Of a DNA stretch of 64,000 nt, positions 19,604 to 29,262 are shown one piece after another (the first letter of the stretch is position 1; every line of letters begins with the position of its first letter). Below the pieces are notes generated by a model. The model worked only from the letters and a program-made list of their open reading frames with translations, was not told the origin of the DNA and ran no database searches. The position numbers and the translations under genes were made by a program. The stretch lies in contig CAWFQA010000001.1 of NCBI GenBank assembly GCA_963817855.1, forward strand, positions 62,001-126,000. Reading direction: 5' to 3'. This stretch comes from JAKAAZ01 sp963817855. Lineage in GTDB: Bacteria; Acidobacteriota; Terriglobia; Terriglobales; Acidobacteriaceae.

Positions 19604-20569
19604 CTAGTCGGCGTCCTTGAAAAAGGTGATGTCGAGGGTGCGCAGGTAGGTGTGCAGGCCGGCATCCTGGATCGGAGTGAGGTAGGCGCGCTCGCCCGAC
19701 TCATTGCGATGCTCATGCCAGTAGCCCGGTGGGGTGACGAAGGCCGCGCCGGATTTCCAGTCGACGCGAGTTGGATTCTTGATGTGGCCGTCGGAGCCTA
19801 GTTCCGTGCCGACCAGGGTGTAGCAGCCGGGCTTGGCGTCGATGATCAGGTCCAGCGCGACCGACTGATGGCGGTGCGGCAGCTGGCGGGTGTTGGGCTC
19901 GATCAGGCCGTACATCGCCCACAGCACGTGGGTCACGGTCATGGATTGCATGCAACCGGGGTTGCCGAGAATCAGGCTGACGCGGCTGCGAGTAGCTGCC
20001 TGAGGATCGTTGGCGGCCTGCTCCAGCGCCTTCGTCAATTCGCTGCGGGTGTAGTGGGCCGCGGCAAAGCGCGGATGGCTGCGTTGCACGCCAAGATAGC
20101 CGAGCAGCGGCTGATCGTTGACCCAATAGAGCGCGGAGGTCTCCTGTGCCCGATGCCGCGCGGTGCTGCCGGGCAGCGTAAAAAAATCTCCCTCGGACCC
20201 GTGGATCTCCTGATCGCCGACAGAGGATAGGCCGCTGCCTCGGATGACATAAAACAGTTCCGAGGTGGAGTTGGCGGAGGTCTCCAGCGAGCCATCGGCC
20301 TCGATACGCAGAAAGCTGGCTGCGAGCGATGGCGTGCTGGCCGGGGCGGCGCACTTGAGCGCCTTCGACAGATCCAGCGGGATGATGCGGCTGGGACCGG
20401 TCGCGTACAGGTCGGCGGCAAACTCCGCATAGGGAATTGGCGGAACGCTGCCGGAGGAGACCGGGTCGGCGGCCGAACTGTATTCGAACATCAGCGCGTT
20501 TTGCTCGGCGCTGCTTTCTATGGCTGGCGTTGCGGGTGACTTGGTCTCAGGATGGGTGAGCGTGCTCAT
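19604..20569 (-). CDS. bicupin protein, gentisate-dioxygenase-like
   Basis: A 321-residue protein with two cupin barrels. The first is around residues 95-145 (ELFYVIRGSGLSSVG, EGDFFTLPGSTARHRA), the second around 225-300 (LPHRHQSVALDLIID, GAAFVTPPGYWHEHRNE). The second keeps the HRH and later His typical of a metal site; the first has few metal ligands. The architecture resembles gentisate 1,2-dioxygenase and related ring-cleavage enzymes, but no aromatic-degradation genes are nearby, so the substrate is unknown. The start at 20569 follows GGAGG at good spacing. It is divergent from the exported protein at 20676. Confidence 0.75.
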   Translation of the reverse strand: MSTLTHPETKSPATPAIESSAEQNALMFEYSSAADPVSSGSVPPIPYAEFAADLYATGPSRIIPLDLSKALKCAAPASTPSLAASFLRIEADGSLETSANSTSELFYVIRGSGLSSVGDQEIHGSEGDFFTLPGSTARHRAQETSALYWVNDQPLLGYLGVQRSHPRFAAAHYTRSELTKALEQAANDPQAATRSRVSLILGNPGCMQSMTVTHVLWAMYGLIEPNTRQLPHRHQSVALDLIIDAKPGCYTLVGTELGSDGHIKNPTRVDWKSGAAFVTPPGYWHEHRNESGERAYLTPIQDAGLHTYLRTLDITFFKDAD

Positions 20570-20675
20570 GGATCAACCTCCATCAGCGGCTGGCGCCGCT
20601 ACAGACCACTATAGGAACTGGAGGCGTCTCTGGCGAAAGGCGAGTCTGGACGGCTGCGTGTCTCTCGGGTGGATA

Positions 20676-22055
20676 ATGAGGACCATGCCATTGAGCAATC
20701 GTGTCGTGTGCTCCGGTTTTATGCTCGTGCTTGCTTGTGGAAGCTTGTCGCTCTCGGCTTCGGCTCAAAACAACCTCCGTTCAATCCAGATTGAGTCGGC
20801 CTGGGGAGGTCTCGGCGCTTCCCAACATGCAAATGTGACAATCCTCCAAGAAAACGGCCGATTCATTCGCGACGGCAGGCCGGTTGATGCCATGCTTGTA
20901 CAAGCGCTCGTGGCGGCGCTCCGGGCACAACCTATCGCTAAACCAGAAATGACGAACCTCGGGATCACCAAGGCCTGGCTTTCGGGAAATCTATCTGAAG
21001 CCGAAAAGTCGATACGGGGCAAGCTTAGTGATGCGTTGCCATCGCAAAGACAGTTCTTCGAAACCTCCTTCACCAATCCGGGGACGATGGCCAAAGTTCT
21101 ACCCGATCTTTACAACTACACGAGCGTCGACGACTACCCATATGCAAAGGTCGAGGTTGTCTTCAATGACGGCTCGAGGCTTTCAGCTGCATCGCACTCG
21201 TACTACCCATACATGATTCCGTGGGCTGTGACGGGGAGCCTCAAGTCAAACACCTTCAACCGGGCAATATCACGTGCGATATCGGCCCTGTTACCTGCGG
21301 AGAGCCCAAACAAGGAGCGGCTCATTGGAGCTGGCTTCGATTCCAGCCTGGCTGAAGCGCTGATGAGTCAGACCGAAGCGCAGTGGAACATGTTGGGCGC
21401 CGAAGGTCGTGCAGGTGTGGCTCTCGCGACCCTGCGGCGCTTTTACACGATAACGCAAGCAGATATAAATCCATATCACGACGTGTACTTCGGGAAGCGA
21501 TGGGAAGCGAACGGGCCGCATGAGAAAAATTTGCAGGTGGTTCTCCATAAGCGAACCTTCCCGGCGAACGTTCAGGAGCATCTTGTTTTGCAGTACGAGC
21601 ATGGCAGAGTGGACGATCTGGACGAATTCCTCAGGATGGGCCAGAAATACGAAGCCCTTGCACTTTCCGTCCCGTGGCTGAACCACTATCTTCAGGAACA
21701 TCCACTAGAGAGGATGACGCTGATGTATGTGCATCGTGCATCCTTCGGCGATCATGCGATGCAGAGCTTCGCCCTCGACATGAAGGCGTGTGGCCGCGAG
21801 GATCTGCTGCCTGCAGTTCGCTCTCAACAATCCGAGATTGCACTGCTGAAGATCGGTTACGTGTACTGGCTTCTCTTTCCAGACCACTACATTATGCTCT
21901 GGCGATTTGAAGGTCCTTCGGGATTTCTCAAATGGAAGCAGAGTGACTTCCCCGCCGGGAGGTGCGATGCCTACTATGAGGTCAACAACGGAGGCTGCTC
22001 CGGAAGTGAGATTACTCCAGATGGCACCCTCGTTCTGAAGAGCAGGCCAAAGTAA
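20676..22055 (+). CDS. exported protein of unknown function
   Basis: A 459-residue protein with a signal peptide (MPLSNRVVCSGFMLVLACGS, mature end near SASAQ). I do not recognise a family. The mature part is mixed alpha/beta and ends with a cysteine-containing region (RCDAYYEVNNGGCSGSEITP) and an aromatic-rich segment (IGYVYWLLFPDHYIMLWRF). Possible starts are ATG 20676 and ATG 20685. Codon use seems less GC-biased than in its neighbours, which could mean recent acquisition, though I have not quantified it. It converges on hemB with a degenerate repeat in the gap. Confidence 0.6.
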   Translation: MRTMPLSNRVVCSGFMLVLACGSLSLSASAQNNLRSIQIESAWGGLGASQHANVTILQENGRFIRDGRPVDAMLVQALVAALRAQPIAKPEMTNLGITKAWLSGNLSEAEKSIRGKLSDALPSQRQFFETSFTNPGTMAKVLPDLYNYTSVDDYPYAKVEVVFNDGSRLSAASHSYYPYMIPWAVTGSLKSNTFNRAISRAISALLPAESPNKERLIGAGFDSSLAEALMSQTEAQWNMLGAEGRAGVALATLRRFYTITQADINPYHDVYFGKRWEANGPHEKNLQVVLHKRTFPANVQEHLVLQYEHGRVDDLDEFLRMGQKYEALALSVPWLNHYLQEHPLERMTLMYVHRASFGDHAMQSFALDMKACGREDLLPAVRSQQSEIALLKIGYVYWLLFPDHYIMLWRFEGPSGFLKWKQSDFPAGRCDAYYEVNNGGCSGSEITPDGTLVLKSRPK

Positions 22056-22108
22056 TCAGGATCCTGTAGTGCTTGATGCAAAGACGATTTTGCCTACTAC
22101 TCCGACAT

Positions 22109-22140
22109 CTCCCACCTTCGTCGTTATCGAGGGGCACCTT
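22109..22140. repeat. degenerate palindromic repeat (type B)
   Basis: TCCCACCTTCG, loop, TCGAGGGGCACCTT, a diverged copy of the repeat family, between the convergent exported-protein gene and hemB. Confidence 0.45.
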
Positions 22141-22157
22141 GGCTTTGTCCATCAGCC

Positions 22158-23147
22158 CTACAACAACTTGGCGGCGGTTTGGGCGAAGTAGGTGACGACG
22201 AAGTCGGCGCCGGCGCGGCGGATGGAGACTAAAGACTCTAGGATGGAGCGGTCGCGGTCGAGCCAGCCGCGGTCGATGGCAGCGCGCAGCATGGAGTATT
22301 CGCCGGAGACCTGATAGGCGCCGAGGGGAACGTCGAAGCGGTCGCGGGCGTCGCGGATGATGTCGAGATAGGGCATGGCCGGCTTCATCAGGATCATGTC
22401 GGCACCTTCGGAAAGGTCGAGCTCGATTTCGCGCATGGCTTCGCGGCGATTGGCGCCATCCATCTGATAGCTGCGGCGGTCGCCGAATTGCGGAGCGGAA
22501 TCGGCAGCTTCGCGAAACGGGCCATAAAATGCGGAGGCAAATTTGGACGCGTAAGACAGGATCGGGGTGTCGGCCAGCTCGTCCTCGTCCAAGGCATCGC
22601 GGATGGCGGCGACGCGGCCATCCATCATGTCGGAGGGTGCGACGATATCGGCACCGGCGCGGGCCAGCGAAGCGGCAGTGCGGGCGATCAGCTCGACGCT
22701 GGAGTCATTTTCAATTTCGTGGCCGCCGTTGGCGGTTTCGCGAACAATGCCGCAATGACCGTGCGACATGTATTCGCAGAGGCAGACATCGGCAATCAGC
22801 AGGGTGGAATCGAGAGCACGCTCGCGCTTCATGGCTCGCAGGGCCTGCTGGACGATGCCGTTCTGATCCCACGCGCCGGTGGCTTCCTCATCTTTGGCGG
22901 CGGGCAGACCGAAGAGCAAAAATCCGCCAATGCCGAGCTTGGCGGCTTCGGTTGCATCCTGAATGGCTTGATCGATCGACAGATTGAACACGCCGGGCAT
23001 GGAGGAGATGGCGCGGCGCACGCCTTCGCCGGGGCAGATAAACATGGGGGCGATCAACGCGCCGGGATGCAGCCGGGTTTCGCGCACCAGGGCGCGCATC
23101 GGCTCGGAACGGCGCAGACGCCGCATACGAATCATGGGGAAATCCAT
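22158..23147 (-). CDS. hemB: delta-aminolevulinic acid dehydratase (porphobilinogen synthase)
   Basis: The 329-residue cytoplasmic enzyme condenses two 5-aminolevulinate molecules to porphobilinogen for haem, sirohaem and corrinoids. Family motifs are complete: DVCLCEYMSHGHCG near residue 122 (three cysteines, the zinc-dependent type of active site), YASKFASAFYGPFR with the first Schiff-base lysine, and DMILMKPAMPYLDII with the second. Length is normal. Starts at 23147 or 23135 are both possible; neither has a strong ribosome binding site. It is divergent from asnB. Confidence 0.97.
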   Translation of the reverse strand: MDFPMIRMRRLRRSEPMRALVRETRLHPGALIAPMFICPGEGVRRAISSMPGVFNLSIDQAIQDATEAAKLGIGGFLLFGLPAAKDEEATGAWDQNGIVQQALRAMKRERALDSTLLIADVCLCEYMSHGHCGIVRETANGGHEIENDSSVELIARTAASLARAGADIVAPSDMMDGRVAAIRDALDEDELADTPILSYASKFASAFYGPFREAADSAPQFGDRRSYQMDGANRREAMREIELDLSEGADMILMKPAMPYLDIIRDARDRFDVPLGAYQVSGEYSMLRAAIDRGWLDRDRSILESLVSIRRAGADFVVTYFAQTAAKLL

Positions 23148-23317
23148 GCTGGGTCTGATTCTAGACCAGTTTTCCTGCGGCTACAGACAGCAAATGACTG
23201 GATGCAAAGCTGTGCGTGCCATTCCATGGTGCCGGTGTATATAATCGCAGCTCCGACCCCCCAGAGCACGTTACCAGACGAACAAAATTTGAGTCTCAAG
23301 ACTAGGACCATGCAAGC

Positions 23318-25246
23318 ATGTGTGGAATCGTTGCTTTGTATTCCCGTCGCGATCCAGTCAGCGCGACGACACTGGAACGCGCCACCCATAGCCTGTACCA
23401 TCGCGGGCCGGACGGACAGCGGATCTGGATTTCATCGGACCGGAAGGTGGGATTGGGCCATGCCCGGCTGAGCATCATCGATCTTTCCACTGGCGATCAG
23501 CCCATCGCCAGCGAGGACGAGCGCACACGGATCGTCGTGAATGGCGAGTTTTATGGCTATGAAGCGATCCAGCGGGAACTGGAAGGTCGCGGCCATCATC
23601 TGCGCACGCGCTCTGACAGCGAGATTGCATTGCATTTGTATGAGGATTTCGGGACGCAATGCCTGCAGCATCTGCGGGGCGAGTTTGCGCTGGTGCTTTG
23701 GGATCAGAACAGGCGAAGAATTTTCGCCGCGCGGGACCGGTTCGGCATCAAGCCATTGTTTTATGCGTGGCACCTCGACACGCTTTATTTCGCATCGGAG
23801 GTGAAGGCGCTATTTGCCGCAGGCGTTCCTGCGCGATGGGATGAAGAGAGCGTCTACCACTCGGTAGCGTTTGGCGCGATGCAGATGCGAACCCTGTATG
23901 ACGGCGTTTACCAGATTCCACCGGGGCACTTTCTGCTGGCAACCGAGAAACATGTACAGGTGAATCAATACTGGGATTTCGACTATCCCAAGGCGGCGGA
24001 TGCGGTTCCTCGTCGCTCCGACGCCGATTATGCGGCTGAGTTTCGCTACGAGCTGGAAGAAGCGGTACGGATTCGCCTGCGAGCCGATGTGCCGGTAGGC
24101 GTGTATCTCAGCGGAGGATTGGATTCCTGCTCGGTACTGGGGCTGGCGGCAAAGCATCATCCAGAGCCGATACGCGCCTTCACCCTGACCTTTGAACAGG
24201 CCGCGTATGACGAGGGACCTATCGCCAAAGAGATGGCAGCCAAAGCCGGCGCGGAGTTCAATCCGATCCCTATCCGTCAGCAGGACCTCGCCGAGAATTT
24301 CGCTGACGCGATTGCCCAGACGGAAACCCTTTGCATCAATGCCCACGGAGTCGCCAAGTTCCTGCTGAGCTGCGCCGTGCGAGATGCCGGATACAAGGTG
24401 GTGATCACCGGGGAGGGATCGGACGAGATTTTAGGCGGCTACCCGCATTTCCGGCGCGACATGTTGCTGTACAACCGGGAGGGCCAGGACCCGGAAGCGA
24501 TCAAGGAGCTGCTGAATTGGCTGGATGACACCAACACCGTCTCCCGCGGATTGCTCCTCCCCGACGGAGATACGGGGCCGTTGGACTGCGTTCGGCGAAT
24601 CCTCGGCTATGTGCCTTCGTGGATTGAGACTTTTTCATCGCGAGCGGTGAAGATGCGCCCCTTGCTGGACAGCGCCTTCAGTGAAAAGTTCGGCTGCAGC
24701 GAAGGTATGTACGGAATTCTGGATGAAGTCGACACGCGGAACCAGCTGACGGGCAGAGATCCATTGAACCAGTCACTCTACCTGTGGTCAAAAACGGTGA
24801 TGGCCGGCTACATCCTTACCATGCTGGGCGATCGCATGGAGATGGCGCACTCGATCGAAGGTCGAGTGCCGTTTCTGGATCACAAGCTGGTCGAGTTGAT
24901 TCGCTCGCAGCCGGTGAATCAAAAGATTCGCGGAATGACGGAGAAATACGTGTTGCGTGAAGCGGTGAAGGACGTGATTACCGACACGGTCTATCAACGC
25001 CAGAAACACCCGTTCCTGAGTCCGCCGGCGACCCTGAATCCCGATGAAACCTTCAGCATGTATGTGCAGGACACGCTGCGCGGCTCGGTGATGAAGTCGA
25101 TGCCGTTCTTCGACCAGAAGCAGGTGGTGCAACTGCTGGACCGTCTGCCGGAGATGGATGAGGGCGCGCGAACCGCCAATGACCAGGTGCTGATGCTGCT
25201 TGTGAGCATGTGCGTGCTGCACGAGCGCTTTGGGCTGGCGTCATAG
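23318..25246 (+). CDS. asnB: asparagine synthase (glutamine-hydrolysing)
   Basis: A 642-residue class II amidotransferase. The start MCGIVALYS exposes Cys2 as the N-terminal nucleophile after Met removal. The glutaminase domain covers about residues 2-200 (RGPDGQ, NGEFYG, ARDRFGIKPLFY). The synthetase domain has the pyrophosphate loop SGGLDS (265-270) and GEGSDEILGGYPHF. It is longer than E. coli AsnB (554) and closer to the AsnB/AsnO group with variable C-termini, some of which amidate other substrates, so strict asparagine synthesis is inferred. A TATAAT lies at 23240-23245, a possible -10 element, with no good -35. Confidence 0.9.
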   Translation: MCGIVALYSRRDPVSATTLERATHSLYHRGPDGQRIWISSDRKVGLGHARLSIIDLSTGDQPIASEDERTRIVVNGEFYGYEAIQRELEGRGHHLRTRSDSEIALHLYEDFGTQCLQHLRGEFALVLWDQNRRRIFAARDRFGIKPLFYAWHLDTLYFASEVKALFAAGVPARWDEESVYHSVAFGAMQMRTLYDGVYQIPPGHFLLATEKHVQVNQYWDFDYPKAADAVPRRSDADYAAEFRYELEEAVRIRLRADVPVGVYLSGGLDSCSVLGLAAKHHPEPIRAFTLTFEQAAYDEGPIAKEMAAKAGAEFNPIPIRQQDLAENFADAIAQTETLCINAHGVAKFLLSCAVRDAGYKVVITGEGSDEILGGYPHFRRDMLLYNREGQDPEAIKELLNWLDDTNTVSRGLLLPDGDTGPLDCVRRILGYVPSWIETFSSRAVKMRPLLDSAFSEKFGCSEGMYGILDEVDTRNQLTGRDPLNQSLYLWSKTVMAGYILTMLGDRMEMAHSIEGRVPFLDHKLVELIRSQPVNQKIRGMTEKYVLREAVKDVITDTVYQRQKHPFLSPPATLNPDETFSMYVQDTLRGSVMKSMPFFDQKQVVQLLDRLPEMDEGARTANDQVLMLLVSMCVLHERFGLAS

Positions 25247-25288
25247 TGGTGGAACCCAAGTTCGGTGTCGCGGCAACCGAAGCTGGGG

Positions 25289-25861
25289 CTACATGGGTGG
25301 CGGTGCCGGGAACGCGTGGCGCTCGGCGGAGAGTTGCGCGTAGTTCTGATCCGCCGAACTCTCCAGCAGCACCCAGAGGGTATAGATTGCGAGGATCGTA
25401 CCCAGGAGGGGCTTGATTAAGGTCAGAACAGCCACAACGATGGCAAAAATGCGGCCCCAGGGCTGGCGGGTCAGCAAGGCAAAACCCACAGCCAGCGAGA
25501 GGATGGCTCGGCCGAACACAACGATGGCGATGAAGTGCAGGAGCCAGCCGCCGGGATGGAAGGACATCATCCACGCGTCGGAGCCTCGCATCCAATTCCT
25601 TCCGCCGAATGCCATGTGCAGGAAGGGCAGCACCATCAGCCAGCTGAGGACGGAGTAGGCGGCGAAAACGATCCAGAGAATGCCAAGGGTCTGCAAATGG
25701 CGGGCGACGCGCGAATACGCAAGCGGAACCATGCGGGGGAAGCCGGTCGGCACGGGGCCTGGAACGGCTGGCGGCGTCGTTCGCGCCATAGCATTCGGTG
25801 CACCACACTTCGGGCAGTGCGGCTCTGTCCCAACGGGTGTGCCACATTGACTGCAATACAT
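25289..25861 (-). CDS. zinc-ribbon membrane protein
   Basis: I start at ATG 25861, preceded by AAGGAAGGGG. The 190-residue protein begins with a zinc ribbon (C3-x2-C, then CPKCG; MYCSQCGTPVGTEPHCPKCG) followed by a proline-rich linker and about four hydrophobic helices (LGILWIVFAAYSVLSWLMVL, LLHFIAIVVFGRAILSLAVG, IFAIVVAVLTLIKPLLGTIL). This build is common for small bacterial membrane proteins of unknown function. It converges with asnB. Confidence 0.75.
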   Translation of the reverse strand: MYCSQCGTPVGTEPHCPKCGAPNAMARTTPPAVPGPVPTGFPRMVPLAYSRVARHLQTLGILWIVFAAYSVLSWLMVLPFLHMAFGGRNWMRGSDAWMMSFHPGGWLLHFIAIVVFGRAILSLAVGFALLTRQPWGRIFAIVVAVLTLIKPLLGTILAIYTLWVLLESSADQNYAQLSAERHAFPAPPPM

Positions 25862-26474
25862 GTCCGACCCCTTCCTTTCCCTGGTCTCTTGCCCGGTTCC
25901 CTTGAAGATACGCCGCTGGCGCCAAATTTGTTCCCGCTTTTTTCCAGCCATCTCAGCTCACCTTCCAGCCATCTGAGCCCAATTGATGGGTTGACGTTGC
26001 ATCGGGCCGCGGAGGTTCGCCGAATTCGATGGCAAGAAAAGTCGGGCCGGTTTCGGCGACAGCCGGGCACTGGCGAGCAGGTTTTTGGTGGCATCCTACC
26101 CCAAGGGTCACCACGAACCCCTGTATTGACAAGGTTCGTTTTCTGTTGACACTTGTAGGTCAGAACAATGAATATCCTCCGGGGTGCATGTGGGACACAT
26201 CACAGTCGCTCTATGAAGCCTGGTGGTACACTTCGTGGTTCCTTCAGAAATATCGGATGTATCAAGCTAAGCGCTTGCAGCAGGATTCAGTTCGGCCGTC
26301 CTAGAGGAGGATTTAGTGACTGTAATTGCGTGGGTGTGGTTTGTCTCCGCCGTGAGCGCGCTGTCGCTTGTCGCGGTTTGGCTTTTGGAGCGCCGGGTCC
26401 TGTCTACCGATACTGGCATACCGGCGATGCGGCCCATCGCTTTACAAATCCGACGAGCGAGCACGGGAGGAAGT
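25862..26474 (+). promoter_or_regulatory. 613-base leader of pyrophosphatase gene with two TTGACA boxes
   Basis: No independent gene is supported. TTGACA occurs at 26126-26131 and again at 26146-26151, 20 bases apart; the second is followed after 17 bases by TGAATA, giving a plausible sigma-70-type promoter. GAGGAGG at 26304-26310 precedes a GTG at 26316 that is in frame with hppA, so a longer N-terminus or a leader peptide cannot be excluded. Confidence 0.4.
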
Positions 26475-28979
26475 ATGAAGAGCAGTTTTCTATCCTCGCG
26501 CTGGGGAAGATTCTCGAGCGTACTTGCCACAGTGATCCTGCTGGGGAAAAGCGCAGCATTCGCACAACCTGCTACCCAGGTGGGAGGCGAAGCCAATCTG
26601 CAGCTACCGGACCTGACTCAGGTGCAATTTCTCGGGATCAATGGACACAGCCTGCTGATGTACGGACCTTTGTTTTGCGTCCTGGGAATGATCTTCGGCC
26701 TGTTCATGTACGTTCACCTGAAGAACTTGCCGGTGCATCGATCGATGAGCGAAGTGTCGCAGCTGATCTGGGAGACCTGCAAAACCTATCTCATCCACCA
26801 GGGTAAATTCCTGCTGCTTCTGTGGTCCTTCATCGCGGTCGTCATTCTGGTGTATTTCGCTGTGCTGCTTCACTTCAGCGCGGTGCGGGTGATCATTATC
26901 CTTGCGTTCAGCGTGCTGGGAATGGCCGGCAGCTACTTTGTGGCGTGGTTCGGTATCCGGGTAAATACGCTGGCGAATTCGCGCGCCGCCTATGCCGCGC
27001 TGGGAGGCAATCCATATCGCGCCTTTGATGTTCCATTGAAGGCGGGCATGAGCATCGGCATGATGCTGATCTCAATCGAGCTGCTGCTGATGTTCAGCAT
27101 CATTCTCTTCGTTCCGGGCAGCTATGCCGGGCCGTGTTTCATCGGCTTTGCCATTGGCGAATCGCTTGGCGCCGCCACACTGCGATTGGCCGGGGGCATT
27201 TTCACCAAGATTGCCGACATCGGCGCCGATCTGATGAAAATTGTTTTCCATGTCAAAGAGGACGATGCCCGCAATCCGGGCGTAATCGCCGATTGCACCG
27301 GTGACAATGCCGGCGACTCGGTCGGGCCGACTGCCGACGGTTTTGAGACTTACGGCGTGGTCCAGGTCGCCCTGATTGCTTTCCTGATGCTGGGGGCGAA
27401 GAGCGCTACCGTCGGCGTGGAATTGCTGGTCTGGCTGTTTGCGGTTCGCGTGGCCATGCTGGTGGCGGCCGTTGCGGGCTATTACATCAACGAGCTGATC
27501 TCCAAAGCGCGGTTCGGCCGGGCTCAGGACTTCAACTTCGAATCCCCGCTCACTTCGCTGGTGTGGATCACGTCGATCGTGACGATTGCCGTCACTTACC
27601 CGGTGACCTATGTACTGCTTCCCGTTGTGGGTGGAGATCCCACCCTGTGGTGGAAACTGGCGACCATCACCTCCTGCGGGACTGTAGCGGGCGCTCTGAT
27701 TCCGGAGCTTGTGAAGGTGTTCACTTCTACGGAAGCCCGCCACGTGAAAGAAGTGGTGGCGTCGGCAAGGGAGGGCGGAGCCGCTCTCGGTCTGCTGTCG
27801 GGATTTGTCTCCGGAAATTTTTCTGCCTATTACCTGGGACTGGCGGTTACGGTCTTAATGGCGGTTGGCTACGGCGTGAGCACGCTGGGATTCCAGAATG
27901 TGGTTCTGGCTGCGCCGATGTTCGCCTTTGGCCTGGTTGCATTCGGCTTCCTGGGTATGGGACCTGTCACCATTGCGGTCGACTCTTTTGGACCGGTGAC
28001 AGACAACGCTCAGTCCATCTACGAGCTTTCGCTGATCGAGAACGAGCCGGATGTGCGTGAGCAAGTGAAAAAGCAGTTCGGAGTCGATGTCGATTTCGAG
28101 CGCGCCAAGAGGATGCTGGAGGCGGGCGACGGCGCAGGGAATACGTTCAAAGCCAGCTCCAAGCCGGTGCTGATTGGCACGGCCGTGGTGGGCGCCACCA
28201 CGCTGATCTTCGCGACCATTATGGCGCTGACCAACTCGCTCACCCAAAATGTAGACAAGCTGTCGCTTCTGCACGCTCCGTTTCTGCTGGGCCTGATCAG
28301 TGGAGGCGCGGTGATTTATTGGTTCAGCGGCGCTTCTACCCAGGCTGTGACTACGGGCGCCTACCGTGCTGTGGAGTACATCAAGAAAAATATGAAGATC
28401 GAGGGAGCCGAAAAAGCCTCCACGGAAGACAGCAAGATGGTGGTGGCCATTTGCACCCGTTACGCGCAAAAAGGCATGCTGACCATCTTCATCTCACTGT
28501 TTTTTGTGGCATTGGCGTTTGCCTTTCTGGATCCATTCTTCTTCATCGGCTATCTGATCTCGATTGCCATGTTCGGGCTCTACCAGGCCATCTTTATGGC
28601 GAACGCGGGAGGAGCCTGGGATAACGCAAAGAAGATTGTCGAAGTGGACTTGCATGAAAAAGGAACGGCATTGCATGAGGCGACAGTGGTCGGAGACCTG
28701 GTGGGCGATCCGTTCAAGGACACAGCCGCGGTGGCACTCAACCCGGTCATCAAGTTCACCACGCTGTTTGGCTTGCTGGCGGTCGAGCTGGCGGTTGAGC
28801 TTTCGGCTACCAGCCCGATGCTAACCCACGTGCTGGCGGGGGTTTTCTTCCTCATCTCGTTCTATTTCGTACACCGGTCGTTTTACGGCATGCGCATTGG
28901 GAGCGACAGCCCCACCAAAGGGCCTCAAACTGAGCCGGCGGTTGTTGCTACCGTCCCATCCAAGGTGGTTGCTCGTTAG
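26475..28979 (+). CDS. hppA: membrane-bound proton-translocating pyrophosphatase
   Basis: The 834-residue membrane protein has about sixteen helices and couples pyrophosphate hydrolysis to ion pumping. The substrate site shows as IADIGADLMKIVFHVKEDDA and CTGDNAGDSVGPTADGFETY, and the C-terminal acidic motif as GDLVGDPFKDTA. Lysine in AGNTFKASSK, at the position that distinguishes potassium-independent from potassium-dependent enzymes, suggests the independent, proton-pumping type; this is an inference from family knowledge. I start at ATG 26475 (GGGAGG upstream), which opens a signal-like segment (SSVLATVILLGKSAAFAQPA). An in-frame GTG at 26316 with GAGGAGG would add 53 residues with another hydrophobic helix. 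An inverted repeat follows the gene. Confidence 0.93.
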   Translation: MKSSFLSSRWGRFSSVLATVILLGKSAAFAQPATQVGGEANLQLPDLTQVQFLGINGHSLLMYGPLFCVLGMIFGLFMYVHLKNLPVHRSMSEVSQLIWETCKTYLIHQGKFLLLLWSFIAVVILVYFAVLLHFSAVRVIIILAFSVLGMAGSYFVAWFGIRVNTLANSRAAYAALGGNPYRAFDVPLKAGMSIGMMLISIELLLMFSIILFVPGSYAGPCFIGFAIGESLGAATLRLAGGIFTKIADIGADLMKIVFHVKEDDARNPGVIADCTGDNAGDSVGPTADGFETYGVVQVALIAFLMLGAKSATVGVELLVWLFAVRVAMLVAAVAGYYINELISKARFGRAQDFNFESPLTSLVWITSIVTIAVTYPVTYVLLPVVGGDPTLWWKLATITSCGTVAGALIPELVKVFTSTEARHVKEVVASAREGGAALGLLSGFVSGNFSAYYLGLAVTVLMAVGYGVSTLGFQNVVLAAPMFAFGLVAFGFLGMGPVTIAVDSFGPVTDNAQSIYELSLIENEPDVREQVKKQFGVDVDFERAKRMLEAGDGAGNTFKASSKPVLIGTAVVGATTLIFATIMALTNSLTQNVDKLSLLHAPFLLGLISGGAVIYWFSGASTQAVTTGAYRAVEYIKKNMKIEGAEKASTEDSKMVVAICTRYAQKGMLTIFISLFFVALAFAFLDPFFFIGYLISIAMFGLYQAIFMANAGGAWDNAKKIVEVDLHEKGTALHEATVVGDLVGDPFKDTAAVALNPVIKFTTLFGLLAVELAVELSATSPMLTHVLAGVFFLISFYFVHRSFYGMRIGSDSPTKGPQTEPAVVATVPSKVVAR

Positions 28980-29067
28980 CGGAATGCAGTTGGAGACCGA
29001 CCTAAGGCTTGCTGGCGGTTCTGCTCTTGTATAACGGTTCAAGACCAAGCGCGCCGGCAACAAACCA

Positions 29068-29110
29068 ATGGCTACTCGTGCCCACCCTCCGGGGTGAGAA
29101 GAGTAGCCAT
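29068..29110 (+). terminator. inverted repeat downstream of hppA
   Basis: ATGGCTACTC at 29068-29077 and GAGTAGCCAT at 29101-29110 form a perfect 10-bp stem, loop 23 bases, about 90 bases after the hppA stop. There is no U-tract, so it is either a weak terminator or an mRNA-stabilising hairpin. Confidence 0.5.
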
Positions 29111-29262
29111 TCGGCATTTCTGGGTGAATTTCTATCGGACGGCTCGCTTGACCATTTTGCAACGAAACGGGCTTAGACTGGTAGGCCTGCTGATTCGCAG
29201 GCGGGCGGTAAGCTTCCCGCGGATATCGTGCGCACACCATCACAACCAGGGGGGAAATTTCG

